64,000 nucleotides of DNA, from the NCBI GenBank assembly GCA_030830785.1, contig JAURMI010000003.1, positions 124,001 through 188,000 of the forward strand, in the 5' to 3' direction. The stretch is from Crocinitomicaceae bacterium. GTDB lineage: Bacteria; Bacteroidota; Bacteroidia; Flavobacteriales_D; Crocinitomicaceae. Position 1 is the stretch's first letter. Every line of letters starts with the position of its first letter. This document shows, one piece after another, positions 44,752 through 54,503 of this stretch. The translations under genes were made by a program, and so were the position numbers. The notes beneath the pieces were generated by a model, which worked only from the letters and a program-made list of their open reading frames with translations, did no database searches and had not been told where the DNA came from.

Positions 44752-45435
44752 CTAAATTTCAAGAAAATTCTTAGCGAAATTTGGCCAATTTGATTTGGCA
44801 TTTTCGCGCAACAGCTGAGTGGTTTGCATACCAGCCTGTTGAGCAGCTTCTAATTCTTCAATACTATCCGATAAAAACAATATTTGATTTGCATCCAATG
44901 CAAGAAACTCAATAATGTTTTCATAGGTGCGCACTTCTTTTTTTGATCCCGAAGTTGTATCAAAATGATTCGAAAAATGACCTGAAAGATCACCAAATTC
45001 ACTGTATTTAAATAGCAATTTTTGTGCAGCTATAGACCCAGAGGAGAATACACCAATTCTTATTCCTTTTGTGCGCCAATGATTCATTGCCGTTGGTACA
45101 TCATCATACACATGCCCCTTAATAGAACCAGATTCATAAGCATTTTTCCAAATGATTCCTTGTAAAACTTTTAGCGGAGTAAGTTTTCTATCTTCTTTCA
45201 CCCATTTACGTAAATAATCTAAAACCTCTTCAGTCGTAGTAATATTCACATTATCTTGCTGGGAGGCTATTTCTCTTACATCTGTAAAGGCCTGTTTAAC
45301 CTCATTTATTTGTGCGAGCTTAGTGAGATCGTTCAAATTATCTAAAAAATATGGAAATAAAACCTTGTAAACAAATTGAACTGAACTGGTAGTTCCTTCT
45401 ATATCAGTTAATATATATTTTATATGCTTTTCCAA
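44752..45435 (-). CDS. mtnC: Acireductone synthase (enolase-phosphatase E1)
   Basis: A 227-residue HAD-superfamily enzyme of methionine salvage that enolises and dephosphorylates 2,3-diketo-5-methylthiopentyl-1-phosphate. Motif I is LTDIEGTTSSVQFVYKVLFPYF (Asp11 and Glu13 region), motif II is GVFSSGSIAAQKLLF, and motif III/IV is FSNHFDTTSGSKKEVRTY...ILFLSDSIEELEAAQQAGMQT. The length is standard. It is the last gene of the minus-strand run, 12 bases after mtnD. Confidence 0.96.
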   Translation of the reverse strand: MEKHIKYILTDIEGTTSSVQFVYKVLFPYFLDNLNDLTKLAQINEVKQAFTDVREIASQQDNVNITTTEEVLDYLRKWVKEDRKLTPLKVLQGIIWKNAYESGSIKGHVYDDVPTAMNHWRTKGIRIGVFSSGSIAAQKLLFKYSEFGDLSGHFSNHFDTTSGSKKEVRTYENIIEFLALDANQILFLSDSIEELEAAQQAGMQTTQLLRENAKSNWPNFAKNFLEI

Positions 45436-45447
45436 GCCAAAATTAAT

Positions 45448-45969
45448 TTATAGGTACTTCTTTTCTGTACCTGAATTTGTATAATGTGGAGTCCAGCCCG
45501 CTGTATCCGTGAAAATTCGTATTGCCTTGACAAAAGGTTCATCTTTGCCCGCATCAAACCAGTGTTTGGTTCCAATTGGAACACTAATCAAGTCACCGCG
45601 CTGACATAATACATTAAATATGGGTTGTTCATTAATATGAAACCAAAACAGACCTTGACCATCAACAAAAAAACGAATTTCATCTTCATCATGCGTGTGC
45701 TCTGCCAAAAATTTTGCTCGGATTTCTGGATAGTTTGGCGTTTGAGCATGAATCGAAATCACATCGGCACTTTGGTAACCTCCTTTAAGCATAAAGGGTT
45801 CTAGATCCTTTTGGTATGCAGCCAGGATTTCTTCCTGGGTTGAGGCTTCGGTGAATGTTGCATTACATTCCCACTGATCAAAAAAAACTCCCAAATTATT
45901 CAAATAATCTTTGATTTCTTTAGGATTTTCAATGATTAAACCATTGTCAGGAACAGATAAAATCGCCAT
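45448..45969 (-). CDS. mtnD: Acireductone dioxygenase
   Basis: A 173-residue cupin metalloenzyme. The metal ligands are in EHTHDEDEIRFFVDGQGLFWFHI (His, His, Glu) and GTKHWFDAG (third His). With Fe(II) it makes the keto-acid precursor of methionine and formate; with Ni(II) it makes an off-pathway product with CO. Its start shares one base with the mtnB stop, indicating translational coupling. Confidence 0.96.
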   Translation of the reverse strand: MAILSVPDNGLIIENPKEIKDYLNNLGVFFDQWECNATFTEASTQEEILAAYQKDLEPFMLKGGYQSADVISIHAQTPNYPEIRAKFLAEHTHDEDEIRFFVDGQGLFWFHINEQPIFNVLCQRGDLISVPIGTKHWFDAGKDEPFVKAIRIFTDTAGWTPHYTNSGTEKKYL

Positions 45970-46553
45970 TATTTTCGTAAATATTCACTTTGGCAAAGAT
46001 AATCTAAAGTCTCCAAATGTCTTTGGGCATCAAAAATATTTTCGCCCCAAGCATAGGTGCCATGCCCTTCAATAATAAAGCAATACTGCTTGATTTCATT
46101 CAACCGTTGATCCAATTCCATACAAAGTAGATCCATATTTTGTTGATTAATCATAATTGGAATTGCTAAATTATCTAAATGGTTTTGGCATCCTTTGAAT
46201 CCTTTTTGAAGTTCATATCCTTGCACTCTAAAAGATGGCTTGGCCATAAAGGAAAGCAATACAGGATAAATACCATGACTATGCAAAATCACCTTTGCCT
46301 GCTTAAAATTACGATATATCCAGAGATGGATTTTTGTTTCATCAGAGGGCTTGATTCCAGTAAAATCTCCTAGCCCAAGCCCTTTGTTATCAATGGTCAT
46401 GAAATCGCTTTGAGTAAATTCACCTTTGTGTTTTCCGGATTTGGAAATCCAAATTTGATTTTCAGCATCAATAAATGAATAATTTGTTGAAGTTGCTGGA
46501 GCCCAACCTCTATGATTAAAAGATCTTATAAGTTCGGCTAGTTGTTTTTTCAT
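45969..46553 (-). CDS. mtnB: Methylthioribulose-1-phosphate dehydratase
   Basis: A 194-residue zinc enzyme of the class II aldolase/adducin fold. The zinc histidines are in VILHSHGIYPVLL (HSH), with a further His in IEGHGTYAWG. The N-terminal RGWAPATSTNYSF is characteristic of MtnB. It dehydrates 5-methylthioribulose 1-phosphate. The ATG overlaps the yqeY stop by four bases. The upstream salvage steps (MTA phosphorylase or nucleosidase, MtnA) are not in the window. Confidence 0.95.
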   Translation of the reverse strand: MKKQLAELIRSFNHRGWAPATSTNYSFIDAENQIWISKSGKHKGEFTQSDFMTIDNKGLGLGDFTGIKPSDETKIHLWIYRNFKQAKVILHSHGIYPVLLSFMAKPSFRVQGYELQKGFKGCQNHLDNLAIPIMINQQNMDLLCMELDQRLNEIKQYCFIIEGHGTYAWGENIFDAQRHLETLDYLCQSEYLRK

Positions 46554-47002
46554 TTGCTTGCCAGCGCCTCCTTGACAACTGTTGAAATCACTTTTCCATC
46601 GGCTTTGCCCGCTAGTTGAGCTGTCAATCGTCCCATGACTTTTCCCATATCTTGTGGGCCCTGTGCGCCTAATTCTGCAATCGTTTCAAGCACAACCAAT
46701 CGAATTTCGTCTTCGTCCATCATTTTTGGCAAGTATGATTCTATTATTTGGGCTTGATACAACTCTTCGGCGGCTAAGTCTGATCTATTTTGCGAAACAT
46801 AAAGCGCATGGGTTTCCATACGTTGCTTGTGCAGTTTTAAACAAATTTTAATTGCTGATTCATCCGTTACTTCACTATTTGAACTTGCAGTCGCCTCTAG
46901 TAGTAACTTTGATTTAATATCGCGTAATGCAGCTAATTTTTCCTTTTCTTTGGCTAGCATTGCATTCTTGATGTCATTGTTAATACGTTCCGTAAATGTC
47001 AT
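46550..47002 (-). CDS. yqeY: GatB/YqeY domain protein
   Basis: A 150-residue helical protein homologous to the tail domain of the GatB subunit of tRNA amidotransferase: LAALRDIKSKLLLEATA, IIESYLPKMMDEDEIRLVV, and MGKVMGRLTAQLAGKADGKVISTVVKEAL. The stand-alone function is not firmly known; tRNA binding is assumed from the domain. It lies three bases after ftsZ and overlaps mtnB, so it bridges the dcw cluster and methionine salvage. Confidence 0.94.
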   Translation of the reverse strand: MTFTERINNDIKNAMLAKEKEKLAALRDIKSKLLLEATASSNSEVTDESAIKICLKLHKQRMETHALYVSQNRSDLAAEELYQAQIIESYLPKMMDEDEIRLVVLETIAELGAQGPQDMGKVMGRLTAQLAGKADGKVISTVVKEALASK

Positions 47003-47005
47003 GCT

Positions 47006-48655
47006 CTAATCAACGTTATCGTGTAAGAAATTGTTATTTCTAAGACCATTATCACCATTAGAATCTGGACCTATGCCAAAACGAGATATATTTTCTTGAG
47101 AACTTGGATTTTCTTGTTGAACCTGGATATTTCTACGAACAAATGCAGGTTCATTTTCGAATTCTAATAATCCTTCCGGCTTTTTTAATCTTGAAGTGAG
47201 TTCTTGAATTCGCGATACACGTTCATGAGCCCTTCGCTGTTGTTCTTCCGGCGTTAGGATGCGATTGTTCGATTCTATTTCTACCTTTTGGGCACCTTCA
47301 TCCTCAAGTACATGCTTAACCACTTGAGGATCAGCATTTACAATTTGACTCGTATCATCAGCTTGTACGTCAAAAACATCCCAAACCATTTGAGAATCTG
47401 ATTCTGTTATTGGATTTGGATGCTCACTTGAAGATTCTGGCGCTTCGTCATATAGGTTAAAAGTCGTCTTTTGTGGCGATGAGGGCACTTCAAATTCCAT
47501 TGTCGATGCCTCCATTGGCTTATCTTGAGTGTCTAAGGATTGTTTCATAAAAGGTTCATTTCTTTTTTCAGAAACTGTGCTAATTGATTCAAAAACTGAA
47601 CCCAATGGTTTAACAATTTCTTGCTTTTTATCCTCTTCTAAAACTACCACTGTTCTCTCTGGCGGAGTTTCAAAGCCCGTGATTGGCGACGATGAAAAAC
47701 CTGTAGCAATAATTGTAAGACTCAATTGATCGCCTAAAGACTCATCTCTGCCATGACCCCAAATGATTTCAGCTGTAGAACCTGCAGCATCTTGAATGTA
47801 ATCGGTAATATCAGAAATTTCATCCATCATCACCTCATTGTCTCCGTAGGTGATATTTAATAAAACATAGCGTGCTCCGCTAATATCATTGTCATTTAGC
47901 AATGGTGAACTTAAGGCTTCTTTAACAGCCACCATTGCCCGGTCTTCTCCGCTAGCGAATGCACTTCCCATTATAGCATGGCCCGAATTGCGCATTACTG
48001 TATTGACATCATTAAAATCAACATTAATTGATCCTGTAACCGAAATTACTTCTGCAATTCCTTTAGCCGCTACAGTGAGTACATAATCGGCATGCGAAAA
48101 TGCTTCAGATAAGGACATTTTTTTGCCGTACTCCCTAAGCCGTTCATTGTTTATAATCAATAGCGTATCAACGTTTTGGCGCATACGTTCAAGACCTTCT
48201 TCAGCTTGTTGTCGACGTTTTGGCCCTTCAAAATTGAAGGGTACCGTTACAATGCCTACAGTTAAAATTCCCAAATCTCGGGCAACCTGAGCAATAACCG
48301 GTGCAGCCCCAGTACCAGTACCACCACCCATTCCTGCAGTAACAAAAACCATTTTGGTGCCACTAGAAAGTAATTCTCTTATTTCTTGAATATTTTCCAT
48401 GGCAGCATTCATTCCAACATCTGGTATCATTCCAGCGCCACGACCTTCAGTAAGGTTTGGGCCAAGTTGTATTTTATGAGGAACAGGTGAATGATCTAAT
48501 GCCTGACAATCGGTATTGCATACAATGAAATCAACCCCTGCTATGCCTTGCAAATACATGTGATTAACTGCATTTGAACCACCGCCTCCTACGCCAATTA
48601 CTTTAATAATTGATGAGGCTCGGCTGACTTCATGTTGTGGTAAATCAAATTCCAT
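47006..48655 (-). CDS. ftsZ: Cell division protein FtsZ
   Basis: A 549-residue tubulin-like GTPase that forms the division ring. The GTPase core (about 15-325) includes IGVGGGGSNAVNHM, the signature GGGTGTGAAPVIAQVARD and the T7-loop region NVDFNDVNTVM. A disordered tail of about 200 residues, longer than in E. coli (383 total), is rich in Glu, Ser and Pro; the long tail is usual in Bacteroidota. A conserved-looking FVRRNI segment lies near the end. It follows ftsA by about 37 bases and precedes yqeY. Confidence 0.98.
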   Translation of the reverse strand: MEFDLPQHEVSRASSIIKVIGVGGGGSNAVNHMYLQGIAGVDFIVCNTDCQALDHSPVPHKIQLGPNLTEGRGAGMIPDVGMNAAMENIQEIRELLSSGTKMVFVTAGMGGGTGTGAAPVIAQVARDLGILTVGIVTVPFNFEGPKRRQQAEEGLERMRQNVDTLLIINNERLREYGKKMSLSEAFSHADYVLTVAAKGIAEVISVTGSINVDFNDVNTVMRNSGHAIMGSAFASGEDRAMVAVKEALSSPLLNDNDISGARYVLLNITYGDNEVMMDEISDITDYIQDAAGSTAEIIWGHGRDESLGDQLSLTIIATGFSSSPITGFETPPERTVVVLEEDKKQEIVKPLGSVFESISTVSEKRNEPFMKQSLDTQDKPMEASTMEFEVPSSPQKTTFNLYDEAPESSSEHPNPITESDSQMVWDVFDVQADDTSQIVNADPQVVKHVLEDEGAQKVEIESNNRILTPEEQQRRAHERVSRIQELTSRLKKPEGLLEFENEPAFVRRNIQVQQENPSSQENISRFGIGPDSNGDNGLRNNNFLHDNVD

Positions 48656-48692
48656 ATTTAATAGCTATTTGCTTATTAGTAATTCGTTAAAC

Positions 48693-50078
48693 TCAATCTT
48701 GAGAATCGTCAAAGAAATTTTTTATCGGATTGAGAATGCGTTCGAAAAAATCTCCGCGTTTCTTACCATCTGAATGAACTCTTATCTTTTCATTAGCCTC
48801 TTCGACTTTTTTGGCATGAGATTGATGATCTGTTGCGCTTATAGTTTCTTCTTGTTCCCATGGTTTAAGTTCTTCCATACTTTCAAAACCCTTAAGCACT
48901 AGACCAATGCCTGTCGAATACATTGGGCTTGCCAATGATTCAATGTCATTGGTGTTGGCCAGATGTTCAGTGGGGTACCCAATTCTTGCATCAAGACCAG
49001 TTAAATACTCAATGAGTTGTGTAAGATGTTTAAGCTGCGAGCCTCCGCCAGTTACAACAATTCCACCAATAAGTTTTTTCTCGTATCCCGAATTTTTAAT
49101 TTCTAAATTCACCAGCTCAATAATTTCTTCCATTCTTGCCTGAACAATACTGGCCAAATTTCTCAATGTAATTTCTTTTGGATCACGTCCGCGCAATCCC
49201 GGAATGCAAACCACTTCATTTTCATTGCTTTCGGATGCCAACGCACTTCCAAACTTTACTTTAAGCATTTCAGCCTGACGCTCCATTATTCGGCATCCCT
49301 CTTTAATATCCTGGGTGATGATTTTTCCACCAAAGGGAATAACAGCCGTATGACGGATAAGACCATCGTGGAAAATTGCAACATCTGTTGTTCCTCCGCC
49401 AATATCTACCAAGACCACACCTGCTTCTTTTTCCTCCTCCGATAAGACGGACTGAGCAGATGCGATAGGTTCGAGAATAATATCTTTGACATTAAGTCCA
49501 GATCTTTCAACACAACGCGTGATATTTTGCACATTAGTAACCTGACCACAAATAATATGAAAATTGGCTTCTAAGCGAACACCTGCCATTCCAATTGGGT
49601 CTTTTATTTCTGGCTCACCATCTACAATATATTCTTGTGGAATTACCGAAATAATCGCCTCACCCGGATTCATAACTAGCTTGTACATATCATCTACAAA
49701 TGCATCGATATCTTGTTGAGAAATTTCGCCATTGGCGGTTCTTCTCGTGTAAATACCCCTGTGTTGCTTGCTTTTTATATGCTGACCAGCAATACCAACA
49801 TGAACATTTTTAATTTTAAGATCGCCTTCAACCCCTTCTTGGGTGGCTTGTACTGCATTACTTATAGACTGAATTGTGCGTTCAATATTTGAGACCACAC
49901 CGCGCATTACCCCCAAAGATTCAGCCTTGCCCATTGCAATGATCTCAATTTTGTCATGATCATTTTTTCTACCAACAAAACAAGCAATTTTGGTAGTTCC
50001 AATATCTAAACCAACTACAACACGCGTGCGCTTGAACTCACTGGTATTGTTATTTTCTGCAAACGATTTGTCCTTCAT
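48693..50078 (-). CDS. ftsA: Cell division protein FtsA
   Basis: An actin-like membrane tether of the FtsZ ring, about 461 residues. The nucleotide-binding motifs are VVVGLDIGTTKIACFVGR, VVLVDIGGGTTDVAIFHDG and GGIVVTGGGSQL. The C-terminus ends in a probable amphipathic helix, FFERILNPIKNFFDD, that would bind the membrane. I take the ATG at 50078 (MKDKSFAENN); a GTG nine bases earlier (50087) is the tracked start. Either start overlaps the end of ftsQ. Confidence 0.97.
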   Translation of the reverse strand: MKDKSFAENNNTSEFKRTRVVVGLDIGTTKIACFVGRKNDHDKIEIIAMGKAESLGVMRGVVSNIERTIQSISNAVQATQEGVEGDLKIKNVHVGIAGQHIKSKQHRGIYTRRTANGEISQQDIDAFVDDMYKLVMNPGEAIISVIPQEYIVDGEPEIKDPIGMAGVRLEANFHIICGQVTNVQNITRCVERSGLNVKDIILEPIASAQSVLSEEEKEAGVVLVDIGGGTTDVAIFHDGLIRHTAVIPFGGKIITQDIKEGCRIMERQAEMLKVKFGSALASESNENEVVCIPGLRGRDPKEITLRNLASIVQARMEEIIELVNLEIKNSGYEKKLIGGIVVTGGGSQLKHLTQLIEYLTGLDARIGYPTEHLANTNDIESLASPMYSTGIGLVLKGFESMEELKPWEQEETISATDHQSHAKKVEEANEKIRVHSDGKKRGDFFERILNPIKNFFDDSQD

Positions 50079-50841
50079 ATTTGACACTTATTTCTTTGTA
50101 TTTATTCCAGCCTTCATGAGGCAGGGCTTCTTTATAAAAATGTTTTAGACGCTCAAATTTGTCTGCAACTTCTTTGTCGTTGTGCGCAGACCCAAAGACA
50201 ATTTGTTGCTCACCGAGTACCGGAATAAGGATAAAATCTCCCTTTGAATCTAGGTAAACTTGCCCTATTAAACGGTGCATCAGTGGGTCATTACAAACAT
50301 AATTTGAAATGTGAAAGATTTGGTCAATAATTTTAGAACTTTTCAAATTGTTATTGTTAATAAAACCACAGTGAATACGGGGGTTATAGGCTTGATAAAT
50401 TTGACCTGAAAATACCAAAACTCTTGCGGTATGTAATGCAGATCTGTTCATCATAAAACCCTCCTGGTCAATATAATAACTTTCACCTTGCATATTGAAA
50501 ATTCGTGCGATCGGCTTTCTTAAGGTTACATCAATTTGAAGATTTGCACCAAGCTCTCTGAACACATTGACCTCTTTTACCTCAGGCATCAAGGCAATGG
50601 CATGTTCAAGGTGCTGCACGCGCAACGACTTTAAGCGCATATTTTTGTTCAAAAGTATTTTGAACTCCAATCTTTTTAAGAGCTCCTGTTCAGTTAAAAA
50701 AGTATTTTCATCACTTGAATGAATAGCGACCATAGGTTTGTTAACAATGCGATTTGCTTCGGTTTGGCCAGCCAAGTAAAAAACGACGAATACACCTAAT
50801 ATGAGGAGCGTCCAAAAAATCCGTTTTAGCCAAATCTTCAT
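50050..50841 (-). CDS. ftsQ: Cell division protein FtsQ/DivIB
   Basis: A 263-residue single-pass membrane protein with a short cytoplasmic N-terminus, one helix (about 9-25: FWTLLILGVFVVFYLAGQ), and a periplasmic POTRA plus beta domain: VNVFRELGANLQIDVTLRKPIARIFNMQGESYYIDQEGFMM is the typical region. It links early and late divisome proteins. Its ATG overlaps the murC stop (ATGA type), and its 3' end overlaps ftsA by about 29 bases. Confidence 0.92.
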   Translation of the reverse strand: MKIWLKRIFWTLLILGVFVVFYLAGQTEANRIVNKPMVAIHSSDENTFLTEQELLKRLEFKILLNKNMRLKSLRVQHLEHAIALMPEVKEVNVFRELGANLQIDVTLRKPIARIFNMQGESYYIDQEGFMMNRSALHTARVLVFSGQIYQAYNPRIHCGFINNNNLKSSKIIDQIFHISNYVCNDPLMHRLIGQVYLDSKGDFILIPVLGEQQIVFGSAHNDKEVADKFERLKHFYKEALPHEGWNKYKEISVKYEGQIVCRK

Positions 50842-52217
50842 GATGCCAATGTTTGTGATTCGAGAATTGCTTTTATAGGGGCAACAAGACGGTCAATATC
50901 GCCAGCGCCAATAGTAAGGACCACTCCTTTTTTTACGTTTTTGAGTTTACTTAAAACTTCGTGAGTTTCTAATACTTGTTTCTTTTCACATCTTGAGAGC
51001 GTGCAAAGCCATTCACTACTCACGCCCGGGATGGGTAATTCTCGCGCGGGGTAAATGGGCAATAGATACAGTTGGTCTAATTTATTTAAGGATTGTGCAA
51101 ATTCAGAAGCAAAATCTTTAGTACGCGAGTATAAATGTGGTTGGAAAATTCCAATTATTGGCAATGATGGATAGAGTAACTTCACTGAATTTAATAAAGC
51201 CTCTATTTCAACAGGATGATGCGCATAGTCATCGATATATATTAATTCATTCGTGCGTAAATGATAGTCAAATCTTCTACGCACTCCTTCAAATGATTTT
51301 AGCCCAGGGCGCAATGCATCAATTGTGTAACCCAATTGATGTAGAAGGGCTATGCATGCCAAGGCATTCTCAGCATTGTGCAGGCCAGGTAGGCCAAAAG
51401 CGATAGCGGGATAATTTTCAGATTTACAGATTAAATCGCCTACCTGGAAACCATCTTCAAATCGCAAATTTACTAAGGTGTAATCTGCTTTTGTATTATT
51501 TAGTTCGTATGTAAGAACCGAGGCCAAACTTTGCAATTGTAGTCCAAATTTTTGGATGCAAAAGCCCTTTGGGTCTACGCGCATTGTAAATTGCCGAAAC
51601 CCTTCAACAAAAGCTTCCTTATTGCCATAAACGTCCAAATGATCTGGATCTGTAGCAGTAACAATTGCAGCGAACGGGGCTAAATGCAAAAAACTTCTAT
51701 CAAATTCATCGGCCTCAATGACGGCATACTTACTCGATTGACTGATTACTAAGTTTGAATTAAAATTATTTGCAATTCCACCCAAAAATGCTGTGCACCC
51801 CGTAGAAAGTGCATTCAGCAAATGTGCGAGTAAAGAACTAGTTGTTGTTTTGCCATGAGTACCAGCTATGCAGAGCCCTTTAAAAGATCTCGTCAAATCA
51901 CCTAAAACTTCTGCTCGCTTCTTTATTGAAAACTTGTTGTTTTCGAAAAAATCTAAAATGGCTAATTCTTTAATTGCCGGTGTATATACGATTAGGGTCT
52001 TATTTGGATCTTTAAATTTTTCCGGAATTTCATTTATTGAATCTTCAAAATGCACTAAAATTCCTTCTTCAATCAATGATTGAGTTAAAGCTGATGAAAC
52101 TTTGTCATATCCCATAACCGCCTTTCCAGTTGCCATGAAATAGCGCGCCAATGCACTCATACCGATGCCCCCGATACCGACAAAATATGCCCTTTCATAT
52201 GTGCTCAAAACATTCAT
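50838..52217 (-). CDS. murC: UDP-N-acetylmuramate--L-alanine ligase
   Basis: A Mur ligase adding L-alanine to UDP-MurNAc, about 459 residues. The UDP-binding motif is YFVGIGGIGMSALARYF, the ATP loop is AGTHGKTTTSSLLAHLL, and EADEFDRSFLHL, DYAHHPVEIEALL and FQPHLYSRTKDF follow. I prefer the ATG at 52217 (MNVLSTYERAYF), which forms an ATGA overlap with the murG stop; the tracked ATG at 52238 lies 21 bases upstream inside murG. Confidence 0.97.
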   Translation of the reverse strand: MNVLSTYERAYFVGIGGIGMSALARYFMATGKAVMGYDKVSSALTQSLIEEGILVHFEDSINEIPEKFKDPNKTLIVYTPAIKELAILDFFENNKFSIKKRAEVLGDLTRSFKGLCIAGTHGKTTTSSLLAHLLNALSTGCTAFLGGIANNFNSNLVISQSSKYAVIEADEFDRSFLHLAPFAAIVTATDPDHLDVYGNKEAFVEGFRQFTMRVDPKGFCIQKFGLQLQSLASVLTYELNNTKADYTLVNLRFEDGFQVGDLICKSENYPAIAFGLPGLHNAENALACIALLHQLGYTIDALRPGLKSFEGVRRRFDYHLRTNELIYIDDYAHHPVEIEALLNSVKLLYPSLPIIGIFQPHLYSRTKDFASEFAQSLNKLDQLYLLPIYPARELPIPGVSSEWLCTLSRCEKKQVLETHEVLSKLKNVKKGVVLTIGAGDIDRLVAPIKAILESQTLAS

Positions 52218-53323
52218 GAATTCACAATTTTTTCGCATATGTCGACAATTGTTTTACTCGCTTCTGGAAGGGCTAACTTTCTTAGCGCTTCAGAAAGTTG
52301 TTGCTTTTTTGTTGCATCTTTGATAAGATTTAAAACTAATGAAATCAGATGCAATGGTGCTTCGGAATCATTGAGCAATATTGCCGCATCAGAATTAACT
52401 AAAGAAAGTGCATTTTGCGTCTGATGATCTTCTGCAACATTAGGTGATGGCACTAAAATTGTTGGCTTACCAACTAAGGCCAATTCGCTAACAGACAAAG
52501 CTCCTGCTCTAGAAACAACCACGTCGGCTAATGCATAGGCATAATCCATACGTTGGACAAATGCAAATACTTTAATAGTGCTTGGTAATTCATGCTGAAA
52601 GCTAGACAACTCATTTTGATATGATTTACCGCATTGCCAAAGCACTTGAATTTCATTTTGAGCAAGCTCATTGAGTGCATCTCTCATGGCTAAGTTTAAC
52701 GTTTTGGCCCCCAAACTACCACCCATTATAAATAGAGTAGGTTTTTCTGGATCTAAACCAAAAAATCTTGCCGATTCTTTTTTCAATTGCGCATTATTGA
52801 CTATCAAATTTGAACGAAGAGGATTGCCAGTTAAATGAATTTTATCTTCTGGAAAAAATCTGTTCATATTGGGATAAGCCACACATATTGCCTTAGCATT
52901 TTTTGCCAATAAACGATTGGTCTTACCAGCAAATGAATTTTGTTCTTGAATCAAAGTTGCTATGCCCATCAGTTGGGCGATTTTAAGCGTTGGACCACTT
53001 GCATAACCTCCAACACCTATTACCAATTCAGGTTTGAATTTACGCAATACACCGTATGCCTTGAACAAACTAAAAATTAATTTGAATGGAAGTAAAAAAT
53101 TACTAAAACTTAATTTTCTCTGTAACCCTGCAATTGGCAAGCCTATGATTGGGTAACCCGCCTCAGGCACCTTTTCCATTTCCATTTTATTCAAGGCGCC
53201 AACAAATAGAATTTCAGCCGTAGAATTGCGTTCTTTTATTTGATCGGCAATTGCCAAAGCAGGAAAAATGTGGCCGCCAGTACCGCCACCAGAAATTACA
53301 ACTCTACTGATTTTGGTCATCAT
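52214..53323 (-). CDS. murG: UDP-GlcNAc:lipid I N-acetylglucosaminyltransferase
   Basis: A GT28 glycosyltransferase making lipid II at the inner face of the membrane, about 369 residues. The glycine-rich GGGTGGHIFPALAIADQI is near the start, NSFAGKTNRLLAKNAKAICVAY in the middle, and the donor site GGSLGAKTLN and SRAGALSVSELALVGKPTILVPSP in the C-terminal half. The start is either of two adjacent ATGs (53323 or 53320), both inside the end of ftsW; the tracked start is 26 residues longer without homology to the family. Confidence 0.96.
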   Translation of the reverse strand: MMTKISRVVISGGGTGGHIFPALAIADQIKERNSTAEILFVGALNKMEMEKVPEAGYPIIGLPIAGLQRKLSFSNFLLPFKLIFSLFKAYGVLRKFKPELVIGVGGYASGPTLKIAQLMGIATLIQEQNSFAGKTNRLLAKNAKAICVAYPNMNRFFPEDKIHLTGNPLRSNLIVNNAQLKKESARFFGLDPEKPTLFIMGGSLGAKTLNLAMRDALNELAQNEIQVLWQCGKSYQNELSSFQHELPSTIKVFAFVQRMDYAYALADVVVSRAGALSVSELALVGKPTILVPSPNVAEDHQTQNALSLVNSDAAILLNDSEAPLHLISLVLNLIKDATKKQQLSEALRKLALPEASKTIVDICEKIVNS

Positions 53324-54497
53324 TCTTACTTGAAAAAGATTCGTTTTGATTATTATTTGGCAATTCTTTGGCAAAGGATTGCACCACACCAATTGAAACA
53401 CAAGCCATTACCAATGCCGATCCGCCCATTGCTAAAAAAGGCATATTCTGACCGGTAACTGGAAAAACGCCTGTACATACTAGCATGTTGATTGTGGCTT
53501 GTGTAAGTAAGTGTATGCCAATACCCATTGAGGTGTAACTCTGAAAAAGATCGTTAGTTTTGAGGGCAAAACGAATGATCCGATACAGTAATATTAAATA
53601 TAGAAGCACCAAAACAAAGGCAGAAACCGATCCAAATTCTTCAACAAACGTGGCATAATAGAAATCTGCATAAGCTTCGGGAAGGAACTCTTTTAACTTA
53701 CCATCACCTACCCCCTGACCAAAAACAGACCCAACCGAAATTGCTAGTTTGGCATTATTGGCTTGTTGATTGGCCTGTATGCTTTCGATACTTTGGTCTG
53801 TGGGTTCAACACGATTGTTAATCCTGTTCATCCAGGTATCAAAGCGCGGAAGGATTTTTGCGTCTGGCAAGGCTAAATGGACAGCAACTACCAATCCCAA
53901 GCCAGCTATTCCGATTGTTAATATGGTCAATAATTTGCCCCAAGGCACGCGCCCAATGAACAATAATATCATACTCAATAAAAATATCATTGCGGCAGTT
54001 GAAAAATTTTCCTTAATAATTAGACCAAAGGTTACGAGTATGGGTATCATTAACGGTAAAATTCCTTCTCTCCAATCATTGAGCTTCTGCTGTTTTCTCA
54101 CCAAAAGTTTGCTTAGATATATAATCAAAGCCAATTTTGCAAAATCAGATGATTGGAAAGTTAGATTGATAAATGGAATGCGGATCCAGCGTCCAGCCCC
54201 ATTTAACTGTGCCCCAAAAAATAATGTGAATAGAAGTAAAGCTAATCCTACGTAATAGGCGAACTTTGCAACTTGGCTAATGTATTTTGAGGGAATGCGA
54301 TGTATAGCGAACATAGAAGCAAATCCAATGATCACATACACAAGGTGCTTAGACAAATACGTGATGGGTGAACCACCTTCAATCTTAACTAAAATGGGCA
54401 CGAAACTATATACGGTGACTAAAGAGAAAGCCATCATTAGTAGTGTGATTATCCAAATTACCGGATCGCCTTTAAGATATGATAGATAAGTCCTCAT
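53304..54497 (-). CDS. ftsW: SEDS-family glycosyltransferase FtsW
   Basis: A 397-residue protein with about ten membrane segments that polymerises septal peptidoglycan together with FtsI. Typical SEDS motifs are NGAGRWIRIPFINLTFQSSDFAKLALIIYLSKLL, GVGDGKLKEFLPEAYADFYYATFVEEFGS and GQNMPFLAMGGSALVMACVSIG. The cytoplasmic tail is Asn and Asp rich. The dcw location separates it from RodA. Its end overlaps murG by about 20 bases. Confidence 0.96.
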   Translation of the reverse strand: MRTYLSYLKGDPVIWIITLLMMAFSLVTVYSFVPILVKIEGGSPITYLSKHLVYVIIGFASMFAIHRIPSKYISQVAKFAYYVGLALLLFTLFFGAQLNGAGRWIRIPFINLTFQSSDFAKLALIIYLSKLLVRKQQKLNDWREGILPLMIPILVTFGLIIKENFSTAAMIFLLSMILLFIGRVPWGKLLTILTIGIAGLGLVVAVHLALPDAKILPRFDTWMNRINNRVEPTDQSIESIQANQQANNAKLAISVGSVFGQGVGDGKLKEFLPEAYADFYYATFVEEFGSVSAFVLVLLYLILLYRIIRFALKTNDLFQSYTSMGIGIHLLTQATINMLVCTGVFPVTGQNMPFLAMGGSALVMACVSIGVVQSFAKELPNNNQNESFSSKNDDQNQ

Positions 54498-54503
54498 AGG
54501 ATT

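Noticed and set aside
47602-47625. GGTTTAACAA inside ftsZ resembling the operator repeats before the sigma-carotenoid operon
   Set aside because: It is a single imperfect copy within coding sequence and lacks the paired 21-base spacing.
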